64,000 nt of DNA from Actinomadura sp. WMMA1423 (GCF_006547145.1 NZ_CP041244.1:1674001-1738000), one strand, 5' to 3'; shown: positions 25,768 to 34,634, counted from the first letter of the stretch. A program made the numbers and translations. The notes: generated from the letters alone by a model not told the origin.

Positions 25768-26541
25768 TCAGAGGCCGCGGGGGCGCAGGACGAACTCGAC
25801 GATGCCGATCAGCCAGTCGGCGGCCATCGCGAGCACGGCGGTCAGGACGCTTCCGGTGAGCAGGATCGGGGTCCGGTTGAGGGAGATGCCGGTGTTGATG
25901 AGGTCGCCGAGCCCGCCCGCGTTGGTGAACGCGGCCAGCGTGGCGCTGCCCACGTTGAGGATCACCGCGACCCGGACGCTGGCGAGGATCACCGGAACGG
26001 CGAGCGGCAGCTCGACGCGGAACAGGACCGCCGCCCTGGACAGGCCGATGCCGCGACCCGCCTCGATGAGCGACCGGTCGACCCCGCGCAGGCCGACCAT
26101 CGTGTTGCGCAGCACCGGCAGGGCCGACACCAGGATGAGCGCGATCACCGCCTTCTGGAAGCCGATGCCGACGGTGACGGCGAGCAGGACGAGGACCCCG
26201 ATGGACGGGACGGCCTGGCCCACGTTGGCGAGCGCGAGGAACGGCGCCGACAGCCGGTCCAGCCGCGGCCGGGTCAGCAGCACGCCGAGCGGGATCGCGA
26301 TCGCCAGCACGAGCGCCGTCGACACCGCGACCAGCGAGATGTGCCGGAGGAACTGGTGGGTGATCTCGGAGCGGTCGAGGGATCGGCGCTCGATCGCGTC
26401 GAGGTCCAGGCCGCGCACGTACAGGTAGAGGGCCGCCGACACGGCGGCGAGGACGACGGGTGTGGCGAGGAGCCCGGTGAGGGAGCGCCCGGCGGCCTCG
26501 CCGCCGGTCCTCGTCCGCTCCGGCACCGCCGTGACGGTCAT
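25768..26541 (-). CDS. OpuC-type ABC transporter permease
   Basis: 257 residues with about five to six membrane helices and the binding-protein-dependent permease (EAA) loop ...LIEAGRGIGLSRAAVLFRVELPLAVPVIL. Related to OpuCB/ProW. I took ATG 26541, which overlaps the ATPase stop by ATGA. A frame extension to 26580 lacks support. It probably pairs with the other permease of the operon as a heterodimer. Confidence 0.88.
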   Translation of the reverse strand: MTVTAVPERTRTGGEAAGRSLTGLLATPVVLAAVSAALYLYVRGLDLDAIERRSLDRSEITHQFLRHISLVAVSTALVLAIAIPLGVLLTRPRLDRLSAPFLALANVGQAVPSIGVLVLLAVTVGIGFQKAVIALILVSALPVLRNTMVGLRGVDRSLIEAGRGIGLSRAAVLFRVELPLAVPVILASVRVAVILNVGSATLAAFTNAGGLGDLINTGISLNRTPILLTGSVLTAVLAMAADWLIGIVEFVLRPRGL

Positions 26542-27548
26542 CGCCGCGGCTCCGGGGCCTGCCGGACGATCTCCGGCCACGAGACGGCGCCGGCGGGGCG
26601 CCCGTCCCCGTCCAGGACGGTCGCGGTCTCCGTCCCGGCGCGCAGCATCGCGTCGAGCGCCTCGTACAGGGACTGGTCCGCGCGGACGGTCGCGTCCGGG
26701 GCCCCCTCCGCCGCGGGCCGCAGGCCGATCGAGCCGACCTCGACCAGCCGCAGCCGCCGCATCGCGGCGCCCGCCCCGACGAACTCCCTGACGAACCCGT
26801 CGGCCGGCTCGGCGAGGATCGCGGCGGGCGTGTCGTACTGGACGAGCCGCGCCCCCTGCCCGAGGATCGCGATCCGGTCGCCGAGCTTGAGCGCTTCGCC
26901 GAGATCGTGGGTGACCAGCACGATCGTCTTGCGGATCCGCTCCTGGAGTCCCAGGAACGCGTCCTGCAGGCGCTCCCGCGTGATCGGGTCGAGGGCGCCG
27001 AACGGCTCGTCCATCAGCATCGCGGGCGGGTCGGCGGCGAGGGCGCGGGCGACGCCGACGCGCTGCTGCTGCCCGCCGGACAGCTCCTTCGGGTACCGGC
27101 CGCGGTACGTGCCCGGGTCGAGGCCGACCATGTCGAGCAGCTCGTCGACGCGGGCGCGGACGCGGCCCCCGTCCCAGCCGAGCGTGCGCGGGATCAGCCC
27201 GACGTTCGCGGCGATCGTCATGTGCGGGAACAGCCCGACCTGCTGGATCACGTAGCCGATGCGGCGGCGCAGCCGGTCGGGGTCGGCGCGGGTGACGTCC
27301 TGGCCGTCGAGCAGGATCCGGCCCGCGGTCGGCTCGATCAGCCGGTTGATCAGGCGCAGCGTGGTCGTCTTGCCGCAGCCGGACGGGCCCAGCAGCACGA
27401 CGATCTCCCCGTCCCGGACGCCGAGCGTGAGGTCGTCGACGGCCGGGGCGTCCTGCCCCGGATACCGCTTGGTGACGCCCTCCAGCCGGATCATCTCCCG
27501 TCCGGCCGGGGCGGCCCGCTCGGTCTCGGTCGCGGCGGGTTCGGTCAT
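26538..27548 (-). CDS. OpuC-type ABC transporter ATPase with CBS-like tail
   Basis: 336 residues. Walker A GPSGCGKTT, Q-loop QQVGLFPHM, signature LSGGQQQR, Walker B MLMDEPFGALDP, switch His in VTHD. The C-terminal part (about 250-330: SLYEALDAMLRAGTETATVLDGDGRPAGAVSW) looks like a single CBS motif, the region that senses ionic strength in OpuA. It powers quaternary-amine uptake. Overlaps both flanking permease genes by four bases. Confidence 0.9.
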   Translation of the reverse strand: MTEPAATETERAAPAGREMIRLEGVTKRYPGQDAPAVDDLTLGVRDGEIVVLLGPSGCGKTTTLRLINRLIEPTAGRILLDGQDVTRADPDRLRRRIGYVIQQVGLFPHMTIAANVGLIPRTLGWDGGRVRARVDELLDMVGLDPGTYRGRYPKELSGGQQQRVGVARALAADPPAMLMDEPFGALDPITRERLQDAFLGLQERIRKTIVLVTHDLGEALKLGDRIAILGQGARLVQYDTPAAILAEPADGFVREFVGAGAAMRRLRLVEVGSIGLRPAAEGAPDATVRADQSLYEALDAMLRAGTETATVLDGDGRPAGAVSWPEIVRQAPEPRR

Positions 27549-28189
27549 CGCAGCCCCCTGGGGGTGGTGAGCCGGGACAGCAGGACGAACAGCGCGTCCA
27601 GGGCGAGCGCCAGGACCGCGACGCCGAGCGTGCCGGCGAGGGTGTCGTTCAGCGCGTTGGCGCCGCCGATGCGGGCCAGCCCCCCGAAGATCAGCTCGCC
27701 CAGCCCCGGCCCCGCCACCGCCGCGGCGATCGCCGCGATCGCCACCGTCATGATCGTGGCGACGCGGACGCCGGTGAGCACGACCGGCCAGGCCAGCGGC
27801 AGCCTGACCCTCAGCATCCGGCTCAGCGGGCTCATCCCCATCCCCCGCGCCGCCTCCTCGACGGCGCTCGGCACGCCGTCCAGACCGGTGATCGTGTTGC
27901 GCAGGATCGGGAACACCGCGTACAGCGCCAGCGCGGTGACGGTGGGCGCCAGGCCCAGCCCGAACACCGGGATGAGCAGCCCGAACAGCGCGAGCGACGG
28001 GATGGTCAGCATCGTGCCGGTGACGCCGAGGGCCAGCCCCCGCGCCCTCGGCCGCCCCTCGACCGCGATGCCGAGCCCGACCCCGACCACCGCCGCGATC
28101 GCGACGGCGATCAGGACGACCTCGGCGTGCTCGCCCGTCATCCGGGCGATCGTGGGCCAGCGTTCGGACAGATACTCGGAGAAGCTCAT
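27545..28189 (-). CDS. OpuC-type ABC transporter permease (first gene)
   Basis: 214 residues, about five membrane helices and the EAA loop AVEEAARGMGMSPLSRMLRVRLPLAWPVVL. Its start lies at the head of the operon. The promoter must be in the 28190-28440 stretch, where TTGCCA on the minus strand (28278-28283) is the only suggestive element. Four overlapping or adjacent genes form a complete osmoprotectant importer. Confidence 0.88.
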   Translation of the reverse strand: MSFSEYLSERWPTIARMTGEHAEVVLIAVAIAAVVGVGLGIAVEGRPRARGLALGVTGTMLTIPSLALFGLLIPVFGLGLAPTVTALALYAVFPILRNTITGLDGVPSAVEEAARGMGMSPLSRMLRVRLPLAWPVVLTGVRVATIMTVAIAAIAAAVAGPGLGELIFGGLARIGGANALNDTLAGTLGVAVLALALDALFVLLSRLTTPRGLR

Positions 28190-28439
28190 CGCCGCCTCCC
28201 GCGAGGGTCGGCGGGAGCCCGGACAGCAGTGGAGTCGGCGTCTCCCATACCTCAGAGGCTGCCTACGGATGATCAGTCTGGCAATAACAGATCAGTGAGA
28301 CCCCCACCCACCCCGCCAACGCTCCTCCACGATGCGAGCCCTCGTCGCGCCCCTCCGTAGGCCCTCCAAACGCTCCCACCCCCTCCCCGCCCCTCCGCCC
28401 GGACAGCACGCCCTCCCCTCCCTCCAGAACCGCCCCCTC

Positions 28440-28597
28440 GCGCCCCCTCCGGAAGGCGAACCTCCCTGACGCTCCCCTGAATCCGAGCGCCTGACGCCCC
28501 CTCGGAAACCGGGCCCCACGGCCCCCTCCGGGAGGCGAACCCTCCTGACGCCCCCTCGGAAACCGGGCCCTGACGCCCCCTCGTGAAGGGTGGCTGG
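28440..28597. repeat. degenerate 26-bp tandem repeat array
   Basis: About six head-to-tail units starting near 28440, 28466, 28491, 28518, 28545 and 28571. The core is CTGACGCCCCCTC followed by GGAA and a C/G tail. Units at 28491-28516 and 28545-28570 are identical over 26 bases. The others are diverged. The array fills the gap between the osmoprotectant operon and the esterase gene. Open frames across it encode only Arg/Gly-rich repeats, so I consider it non-coding. Confidence 0.7.
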
Positions 28598-28653
28598 GCA
28601 AACAGCGAGACGCGGCCGACACTAAGGGGCACACCGTCGAAAGGAGCCCCGAG

Positions 28654-29604
28654 GTGCCGTACGCCTACGATCCGGAACTCCTCCCCTGGGTCGAGATGGT
28701 CCCGAAGCTGACGATCGCCGACATCGAGCAGACCCGCCGGGACGAGGCGAACATGTTCGCCGGGATGCCGAAGTACGTGCCTCCCGTGCCGGTCGAGACC
28801 CGCGACATCACCATTCCCGGACCGCAGGGCGCCCCCGACATCCCCCTCCGCGTCTACGCCCCGGCGAACCGGGGCGGCCTCCTCCCTGGCCTCGTCTACA
28901 TCCACCCCGGCGGATTCGCCCTCGGAGGCATCGACCTGTCGGAGGACGACGCGACCGCCATCGCGGCAGAAGTCGGCGCCCTCGTGGTGTCCGTCGAGTA
29001 CCGCCTCGCTCCCGAGCACCCCTTCCCCGCCGGCCTTGAGGACTGCTACACCGCCCTTACCTGGACGGCGGCGAACGCCGCGGACCTCGGCATCGACCCG
29101 GACCGCCTGGCGGTGGGCGGTGAGAGCGCGGGCGGCGGACTGTCCGCCGCCGTCGCTCTGCTCGCCCGCGACCGGGGCGGTCCCCCACTGCGCTTCCAGT
29201 TCCTCGGCGTCCCGGAGGTGGACGACCGCCTCGACACCCCGTCCATGCGAGCCTTCACCGACACCCCGATCTGGCACCGCCCCAACGCCGAACTGAGCTG
29301 GGACTACTACCTGGGCAAGGGCGTCCGCGGCACCGATGGCGTCTCCCCGTACGCGGCGCCCGCCCGAGCCGAGGACCTGTCCGGGCTACCGCCCGCCTAC
29401 GTGACGGCCTGCGAGTTCGACCCCCTGCGCGACGAGGGGCTGGCCTACGCGCAGAGACTCATCCAGGCGGGCGTCCCGACGGAGGTGCACCACTACCCCG
29501 GCACCTTCCACGGCTCCACGATGGTCAGGGACGCCGCCGTGACAAAACGGATGCTCGCCGACAGCATGGACGCCCTCCGCCGCGCACTACACCCCGCCGC
29601 CTGA
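28654..29604 (+). CDS. HSL-type esterase/lipase (alpha/beta hydrolase)
   Basis: 316 residues. HPGGFALGG is the HGG oxyanion motif of hormone-sensitive-lipase-type esterases, GESAGGG holds the nucleophile Ser, CEFDPLRDEG the Asp and YPGTFHGST the His. VEYRLAPEHPFPAGLEDC is a family hallmark. It hydrolyses short acyl esters, exact substrate unknown. The GTG start has AGGAG eight bases upstream. No signal peptide. Monocistronic, with the repeat array in front and a low-complexity spacer behind. Confidence 0.9.
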   Translation: MPYAYDPELLPWVEMVPKLTIADIEQTRRDEANMFAGMPKYVPPVPVETRDITIPGPQGAPDIPLRVYAPANRGGLLPGLVYIHPGGFALGGIDLSEDDATAIAAEVGALVVSVEYRLAPEHPFPAGLEDCYTALTWTAANAADLGIDPDRLAVGGESAGGGLSAAVALLARDRGGPPLRFQFLGVPEVDDRLDTPSMRAFTDTPIWHRPNAELSWDYYLGKGVRGTDGVSPYAAPARAEDLSGLPPAYVTACEFDPLRDEGLAYAQRLIQAGVPTEVHHYPGTFHGSTMVRDAAVTKRMLADSMDALRRALHPAA

Positions 29605-30001
29605 CCCAAGACGACCACGGCAACGCCCCAAGCCACTGAGACGACAGCACCGCGCCAACGGCAGTCGCGAGCCCCCTCGCGTGCACCCTCACAACTTCGC
29701 CACCCGCCGATCACCCCCCTTCCGCACAGTGGAAACAACCCCCACCCCAGCAACGCACACCCGCAAGAATCCAAACGTCCGACACCTACCCCCACCCCAG
29801 GCTGGACGCGGCCCCCGCTTCCCAGGGCCGCGCCCACCCCAGCCCCAGCCGCCAGCCGCCAGTCGCCAGTCGCCAGTCGCCAGGATCATGTTCGATCCGC
29901 GTCCCGACCCGCGCATTGCACGCCGTCGCTTGCTTCGGGATTAGCCAGCAGCTCTGTTCCCGCATCGGGGCGCGTCAGTGGGGACGGCTAGCCTCTTGGC
30001 C
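29605..30001. other. gene-free spacer with a 7-bp microsatellite
   Basis: No convincing gene. The stretch is C-rich on the plus strand and lacks codon bias. At 29851-29883 a heptamer GCCAGYC is repeated nearly five times. TAGCCT at 29989-29994, seven bases before the pseudogene ATG, looks like the remnant of a leaderless promoter. Confidence 0.6.
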
Positions 30002-30385
30002 ATGGCAGCGCGCTTCTCCCACCTGGTCGTCGATGCTCGTGAACCGCCTACCTCCGCCGAACTCTGGGCGGCCGTCCGCGAGCAGCCTGTCCTCCACCAC
30101 TCGGACGACGAGGGTCATCGGAGGGGGCGGACCCGCACACCTCTCCCGGGTTGCGCCTCATCCGCGACGACGGCGAGAAGACCTCGAAAGCGAAGACCTC
30201 GAAGAACCGGCTGCGCATCGACCTCGGCCCGAAGGAACCAGACCGCCGAAGGGCGGCGCATCCACGCTCTGGGCGCCCGCCGAGTCGACATCGGCCAGTC
30301 CGCCGAGTTGTCGTGGGTCGTCCTCGCCGCCCCTGAGTGCAACGAGTCCTGTGCGTTGCGGCCTCACGCCTCTCTCATTGACTAG
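30002..30385 (+). pseudogene. VOC/glyoxalase-like gene with three frameshifts
   Basis: A VOC protein can be read only by changing frame three times: MAARFSHLVVDAREPPTSAELWAAVREQPVLH, then VIGGGGPAH, then GLRLIRDDGEKTSK...NRLRIDLGPKE, then RRIHALGARRVDIGQSAELSWVVLAAPECNE up to the TAG at 30383. The pieces stay in order and match the small actinobacterial VOC family from end to end. Each shift moves the frame the same way, so the last segment is back in the first frame. A 15-base duplication (KTSKAKTSK) sits in the middle. It is most likely a decaying gene. Sequencing error cannot be excluded. Confidence 0.7.
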
Positions 30386-30417
30386 CTCCTCTGTGCACGT
30401 GCCGACTCCAGGATGGG

Positions 30418-30798
30418 ATGGCAGGAATGAGTGACTTCGACCCGTTGGTCCGGGTACGGGAGATCTGTTTGTCGTTGCCGGAGGTGGTGGAGAAGCCCTT
30501 CGGCGGGCACACGGCGCCCTCCTTCCGTATTCGCGACAAGCTGTTCGTGATGACCTCCGAGGACGGCCTGTCCCTGACGTTCAAGGCCGGACCCGGCGTG
30601 CAGGAAGCCCTCGTGTCGGAGGCTCCGGAGCGTTTCTTCATCCCGAAGTACGTGGGCTCCAAGGGCTGGGTCGGCGCGCGTCTCGACGTCGACCACGACT
30701 GGGACGAGCTGACCGAGTTGATCGAAGACAGCTACCGGCTCATCGCGCCAAAGCGCCTGCTCGATCTTCTCGACACCGAACAATCCTCCTCCCGCTAG
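30418..30798 (+). CDS. MmcQ/YjbR-family protein
   Basis: 126 residues of the MmcQ/YjbR fold: VREICLSLPEVVEKPFGGHTAPSFRIRDKLFVM and PKYVGSKGWVGARLD. Small DNA-binding-like fold of unclear function, widespread in actinobacteria. ATG 30418 is preceded by AGGA at a short distance. ATG 30427 is the alternative. It stands alone between the VOC pseudogene and the minisatellite stretch. Confidence 0.85.
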   Translation: MAGMSDFDPLVRVREICLSLPEVVEKPFGGHTAPSFRIRDKLFVMTSEDGLSLTFKAGPGVQEALVSEAPERFFIPKYVGSKGWVGARLDVDHDWDELTELIEDSYRLIAPKRLLDLLDTEQSSSR

Positions 30799-30889
30799 CA
30801 CGCCACCGCCCTCGCCCGCACCGCCCCACCCGGTTCCGCGCATCCCAGCTCTCCCCACCCGCACAGCGCCTGCGCCCCATGCGCGGGCC

Positions 30890-31690
30890 GAGCACGACCC
30901 ATGCGCGCCCCGCTAGCCCCCCGCACGGCGTCCCCACCTCGCTCACCCCATGCGGCGCGCACGGCCCTTGCACACCGCTTCCACGCCCACGCATGCGCCA
31001 TCCTCAACCGCCTGCGCCACGCTCGCCCCGGACGACGTCCTCGCAACGTTCGTCCATGCGCGGGGGACACTCTCCCCGTTGCGGCACGCTCGCCACGTGC
31101 ACGGCGGGCTCGGCCCGTGCGCGCGACACGCTCGGCCTCTACGGCGGGCTCACCTGTACCGCACCCCGTCACGTGCGTGCGACATACTCACCCCGCACGG
31201 CGTCCTGGCCCCGTACGGCGTCCTTTCCTCGCTCCCCCCATGCGGAGCGCACGACCCATTGCCCACAGCGTCCACGCCCACGCATGCGCCATCCTCAACC
31301 GCCTTCGGCGTGCTCGCCCCACGCGCGCGGCACGCTCGCTCCGTGCGGCAGGCTCGCCACGTGGACGGCGGGCTCCGTCCATGCGTGCGGCGGGGTCGGC
31401 CACGTGCACGGCGGGCTCGGCACGTGCATATGGCACGCCTGGCCTGTACGGCGGGCTCACCCGGACCGCGTGGTCGCCCCTTGCGTGCGACATGCTCGCC
31501 CCGCACGGGGGGTTCGCCGTACGCCGCACGGCGTACTCGCCCCAATTGTGCGGCGCACTCGACCCGGGCCACGGCGTGCTCGCCCTGCGCGCACGGTGTA
31601 TCCGGCCCGCGTGCACGGCGTGCTTGGCCGTGTGTGCGGCGTACTCGGCCCGTGCGGGGCCCTGGCCGTTGTGCGGTGGGCTCCGCTCGA
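30890..31690. repeat. decayed GC-rich minisatellite, about 20-22 bp unit
   Basis: Roughly 800 bases made of diverged units with the core CGGCGNGCTCGCC followed by CGTGCA or CGTGCG. Between 31306 and 31449 unit starts fall at 31306, 31328, 31346, 31366, 31388, 31409, 31431 and 31449. Long frames are open on both strands only because stops are rare in this composition. They share no codon bias, and their products are Arg/Ala/Pro noise. I see no gene here. Confidence 0.7.
30920..31322. repeat. long imperfect direct repeat inside the minisatellite
   Basis: A block of about 110 bases at 30920-31030 recurs at 31210-31322, about 290 bases later. Exact identity runs 34 bases (30980-31013 against 31271-31304, including ACGCCCACGCATGCGCCATC). 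This higher-order repeat shows that segments of the array were themselves duplicated. Confidence 0.75.
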
Positions 31691-31768
31691 GCGTGTGGAG
31701 CGGGCGGGGGGTGGGCGTGGCGGCGGCGGTCGGCGGTCTTCGTGTGGGCGAGCGGCACAGCGGGGTGT

Positions 31769-32680
31769 TCAGCGTGGGCGGCGGTTCAGGTGGGTCAGGC
31801 GGGTGGCTATGCGTTCCATCGTTGCGTTGTCGGGCTCCCAGCCGCGGCGCTGTAGCGCTGTCAGGAGAGCGCCCAGGTAGGGGGCCGGGCGCGTCAAGAA
31901 ATTCTTGGTGACGGGGATGATCTCCCAACCCATCTCCTTGGCGAGCCAGTCTCGGCGGCGTGTGTCGTGGGCCATGGCCTCTCGGCCGGTGTGGTGGCGT
32001 TCACCGTCGTATTCGACGCCGACACGGAATTCGCTGTAACCGAGGTCAATGTAGAGCCGGTGGCCTTGTGGGCCCCGTACGGGGATCTGGGTCTCAGGGG
32101 GCGGGAAGCCCGCGTCCACGATGGCGACACGGATCCAGCTCTCTCCGGGGGAGGCCGCGCCGCGGTCACCGAGCCGCAGGATCTGGCGCAGGCGCTTGTT
32201 GCCGCGGTAGCCGCGCAGCGTGCGGGCCATCGCGGCGAGGTCCCCGACGTCCACGTCCCGCCGGAGGAACTGGTCGAGGGCCGCGACCGCCTCGTGGCGA
32301 GGAAGCCAGCGGGCGCAGTCGAGTGCCGTGCGAGCCGGGCATGTGAGACGTACATCGCCTTCCTCCACAATGTGGTCGGGGGGCAGTTCGACGTTGTCGG
32401 CGGTGATCGGAGACGGGGCCGATGAGAGCTCGGAGGAGTGGGGAGTGAGGAACTCGACGTCCCAGTCGATCTCCCTCACCCCCGGAGGTAATACGTCCAG
32501 GCCCCATAACCATGCCGCCGTGCGCCGCCCGATCACAACTTCCTGCGGCAGGAGGCTGCTCAGTGCCGCGGCGCGTGCGGCCAGGCCGGCGCCCTTGACG
32601 GGAATGGGAAAAGCGCCCGGCCCGACGGGAATGACCGAGTCGGAGGTCGCGCGCTTCCACGTGAGGGTGAATCCGTTCAT
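31769..32680 (-). CDS. DUF559 protein with AbiEi-like N-terminus
   Basis: 303 residues. The C-terminal DUF559/Vsr-like region (about 185-265: IDLGYSEFRVGVEYDGERHHTG...RDWLAKEMGWEIIPVT) is a PD-(D/E)XK-type nuclease fold. The Asp-Glu-Tyr-Asp pattern could be catalytic. The N-terminal half resembles the many actinobacterial proteins labelled type IV antitoxin AbiEi-like (RTAAWLWGLDVLP, CPARTALDCARWL). No toxin partner lies next to it, so toxin-antitoxin function is not supported by context. It flanks the minisatellite region. The end codes for NRRPR. Confidence 0.75.
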   Translation of the reverse strand: MNGFTLTWKRATSDSVIPVGPGAFPIPVKGAGLAARAAALSSLLPQEVVIGRRTAAWLWGLDVLPPGVREIDWDVEFLTPHSSELSSAPSPITADNVELPPDHIVEEGDVRLTCPARTALDCARWLPRHEAVAALDQFLRRDVDVGDLAAMARTLRGYRGNKRLRQILRLGDRGAASPGESWIRVAIVDAGFPPPETQIPVRGPQGHRLYIDLGYSEFRVGVEYDGERHHTGREAMAHDTRRRDWLAKEMGWEIIPVTKNFLTRPAPYLGALLTALQRRGWEPDNATMERIATRLTHLNRRPR

Positions 32681-32762
32681 GGGAGCGATGATGCCCGGGC
32701 GGGCATTTCCCTGAAGGCAGCCTCAAGAATGTGGATAACTTTGGTTTCCCCAGCCCGCAGCC

Positions 32763-33593
32763 CTAGTCGCGGAGCGGGCTACCTGGGGTGGGCCCCTCGC
32801 GGAGCGGGCCGCCTGGCGGGGGCTCCTCGGGGAGTGTCGAGGCCGGCGTTGCGGAGACCGCGTTCGTCGCCCACGTGCCCAGACGGTCGATCAGGTCGGG
32901 GGTGGCCGCCGCCTCGGCGTGGCCGAACCCCGGTTCGATCCACAGTTCCTTCGGTTCGGACGCCGCCCCGTACAGTTGACGGCCGTGCTCCACGGGGAAG
33001 AACGGATCCGCTGCCCCGTGGACGACCAGGAACGGCACCGGCGCGATCCGTCCGGCGACCTCGTGAGGCGCCTCCGGGACCGGATCCCAGCCCTTGGGGG
33101 CGATACGGGTCCCGCGCGCCAGCCGGACCGCCATCCGGCCCGCGCGCCGTTCGATCACCCAGTGCACGCGCCGCATCGGCACCGTCCCGCGGTAGTACCA
33201 GCGTGCCGGCGCGCTGACGGAGATCACCGCGTCGGCTCCACCGTGCAACGCCGCGTGCCGGACGACGACGGCGCCGCCCATCGAGAACCCCGTGAGGACG
33301 ATCCGCTCGTACCCCCGGCGGCGCGCCGCCGCGACCGCCGCGTCGACGTCCAGGACCTCGCGGTCACCGACCGTGGAATGGCCGCCGGACCGCCCGTGGC
33401 CGCGGAAGTCGATCCCGATCACGCCGCCGTGCCGGCCGAGGGCCGCGGCGATCCGGCGAAGCGCGGGTTGGCGCCACGAGCAGGTGAACCCGTGCGCCAG
33501 GACGAAGCACACGCCGCCCTCGCCCCGCGTGTGACCGGCGTCGATGCGGACGCCGTCGGCGGTGTAGAGGGTCAGCGGTTCGGGAGTCGCCAC
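32763..33593 (-). CDS. alpha/beta hydrolase
   Basis: 276 residues: LAHGFTCSW, GIDFRGHGRSGG, nucleophile Ser in GFSMGGAVV, Asp in HGAADPFFP and His in GFGHAEAA make a full triad. The C-terminal 25 residues form an imperfect Pro/Gly repeat (GGPLREGP, GSPLRD) encoded by a short DNA duplication at 32766-32820. Probably a serine esterase or lipase. Substrate unknown. No operon partners. Confidence 0.85.
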   Translation of the reverse strand: MATPEPLTLYTADGVRIDAGHTRGEGGVCFVLAHGFTCSWRQPALRRIAAALGRHGGVIGIDFRGHGRSGGHSTVGDREVLDVDAAVAAARRRGYERIVLTGFSMGGAVVVRHAALHGGADAVISVSAPARWYYRGTVPMRRVHWVIERRAGRMAVRLARGTRIAPKGWDPVPEAPHEVAGRIAPVPFLVVHGAADPFFPVEHGRQLYGAASEPKELWIEPGFGHAEAAATPDLIDRLGTWATNAVSATPASTLPEEPPPGGPLREGPTPGSPLRD

Positions 33594-33930
33594 GCCTCAA
33601 TGATCGCGCATCGACCACGGCGAGCGGTCATGGGACCACCTCTCCTTGGGTCGGCGCTGACCTTCTGCAGTCTGACGGGAAATGAACTGCAAAAGCGGAC
33701 CCCCGGGCACGCCAAACACAAATATCCCAAGCCGAAATCGATGTCATCACCGCCCGCTTCTGCTCCTGAACCCCAGTCGCAACAGGCCCCCATCCGCAGT
33801 TGTCCATAGGGAAATGATGATTTGGGGGTGTCACCACCAGGGTGGGCTGAAACGGCAGGCCACTGGGTAGATATCCGAACGTGTCCGGTGGGTTGGTCGG
33901 TCGACGGACTCAGGCGTCGGATTGGCTGAT
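33594..33930. other. gene-free spacer
   Basis: About 340 bases, less GC-rich than the surroundings. No conserved protein or RNA was recognised. GGGTAG at 33865-33870 with GGCT sixteen bases upstream is a weak SigB-type promoter candidate for the small gene that follows. Confidence 0.5.
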
Positions 33931-34263
33931 ATGGACGGCGAAGATCGCACGCTTCGGTTGAGGGCACGCCGCCCGCGGCGAGCCGGTGAGCGCGGAGTCA
34001 TCCGGCTTCCGGACGGTTCCGAGCCCTCCGGCGCCGCCGCGGAGCACAGGCGCGAGGTCGAGGAGTACGCGCGGCAGGCGATGGTCTCCTCGGCGCGCGC
34101 CCACGACCGCGCCGCGGCGCTCCTGGAGGGAATGGCGACCGCACATCCCGAGGAGGCGGAACTTCATCTCCAGTCGGCCGCGCGCCACCGCCGATGGGCC
34201 GACAACGACAGGAGCCTCGCCCAGCAGTACGGCCCCCGACGAACCGAACCCGACCGCACCTGA
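33931..34263 (+). CDS. small Ala/Arg-rich hypothetical protein
   Basis: 110 residues with normal codon bias. The second half is helical and amphipathic (AMVSSARAHDRAAALLEGMATAHPEEAELHLQSAARHRRWADNDRSLAQQY), resembling small actinobacterial proteins of unknown role. It has no signal peptide or membrane segment. ATG 33931 is the likeliest start. TTG 33922 is also in frame, and neither has a clear ribosome site. Function unknown. It directly precedes a broken tnpB. Confidence 0.5.
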   Translation: MDGEDRTLRLRARRPRRAGERGVIRLPDGSEPSGAAAEHRREVEEYARQAMVSSARAHDRAAALLEGMATAHPEEAELHLQSAARHRRWADNDRSLAQQYGPRRTEPDRT

Positions 34264-34301
34264 TCCCGCGTCTCTTCCAGGTACAAGTCGATCGAGCCAG
34301 G

Positions 34302-34583
34302 TGGATCCTGGCGTTCCTGTCGCAGGTGTCGTGTGTGCCGCTCCAGCGGGCGCTGCGGCATCCGCGGACCGCGTTCACCAACTTCTTCGCCAAGCGGGCC
34401 GCCTATCCGCGCTACAGGTCGCGCAGGAGATCCCGCGCGTCGGCCGGGTACACCCGCGGCCGCCTTCACGTGGCGCGACGGGCACCTCACGCCGGCGAGA
34501 TGACCGAGCCCTTCGACGTCCGCTGGTCGACCGTGGGCAACATGCTCAGGAACCGCAGACCCGCCCGCGCGGAAGTCAAGTAA
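34302..34583 (+). pseudogene. fragment of an IS605-type tnpB
   Basis: Reading VSCVPLQRALRHPRTAFTNFFAKRAAYPRYRSRRRSRASAGYTR matches the N-terminal third of a TnpB protein. After a frame change AFTWRDGHLTPA follows, and after another MTEPFDVRWS, both also TnpB-like. The start and the whole RuvC nuclease part are missing. It differs from the intact tnpB at 23.5-24.7 kb (different subgroup), so it is a relic of an independent insertion. Confidence 0.75.
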
Positions 34584-34634
34584 GGATCCGGTTATCCTCT
34601 TTCTCCTCTCTCCATTCTTCTCTGGGAGGTCCGT

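Noticed and set aside
28440..28597. Possible CRISPR array (regular repeats)
   Set aside because: Units are head-to-tail with no unique spacers and no cas genes nearby. It is a plain tandem repeat.
28273..29277. Minus-strand open frame of 334 codons across the repeats and the esterase gene
   Set aside because: It lies opposite a clear HSL-type esterase and its second half is only repeat-derived Gly/Arg residues.
30901..31911. Overlapping open frames of 300 or more codons in the minisatellite
   Set aside because: Products are Arg/Ala/Pro-rich noise, several frames are open at once, and no ribosome site or conserved motif is present. The repeats explain the openness.
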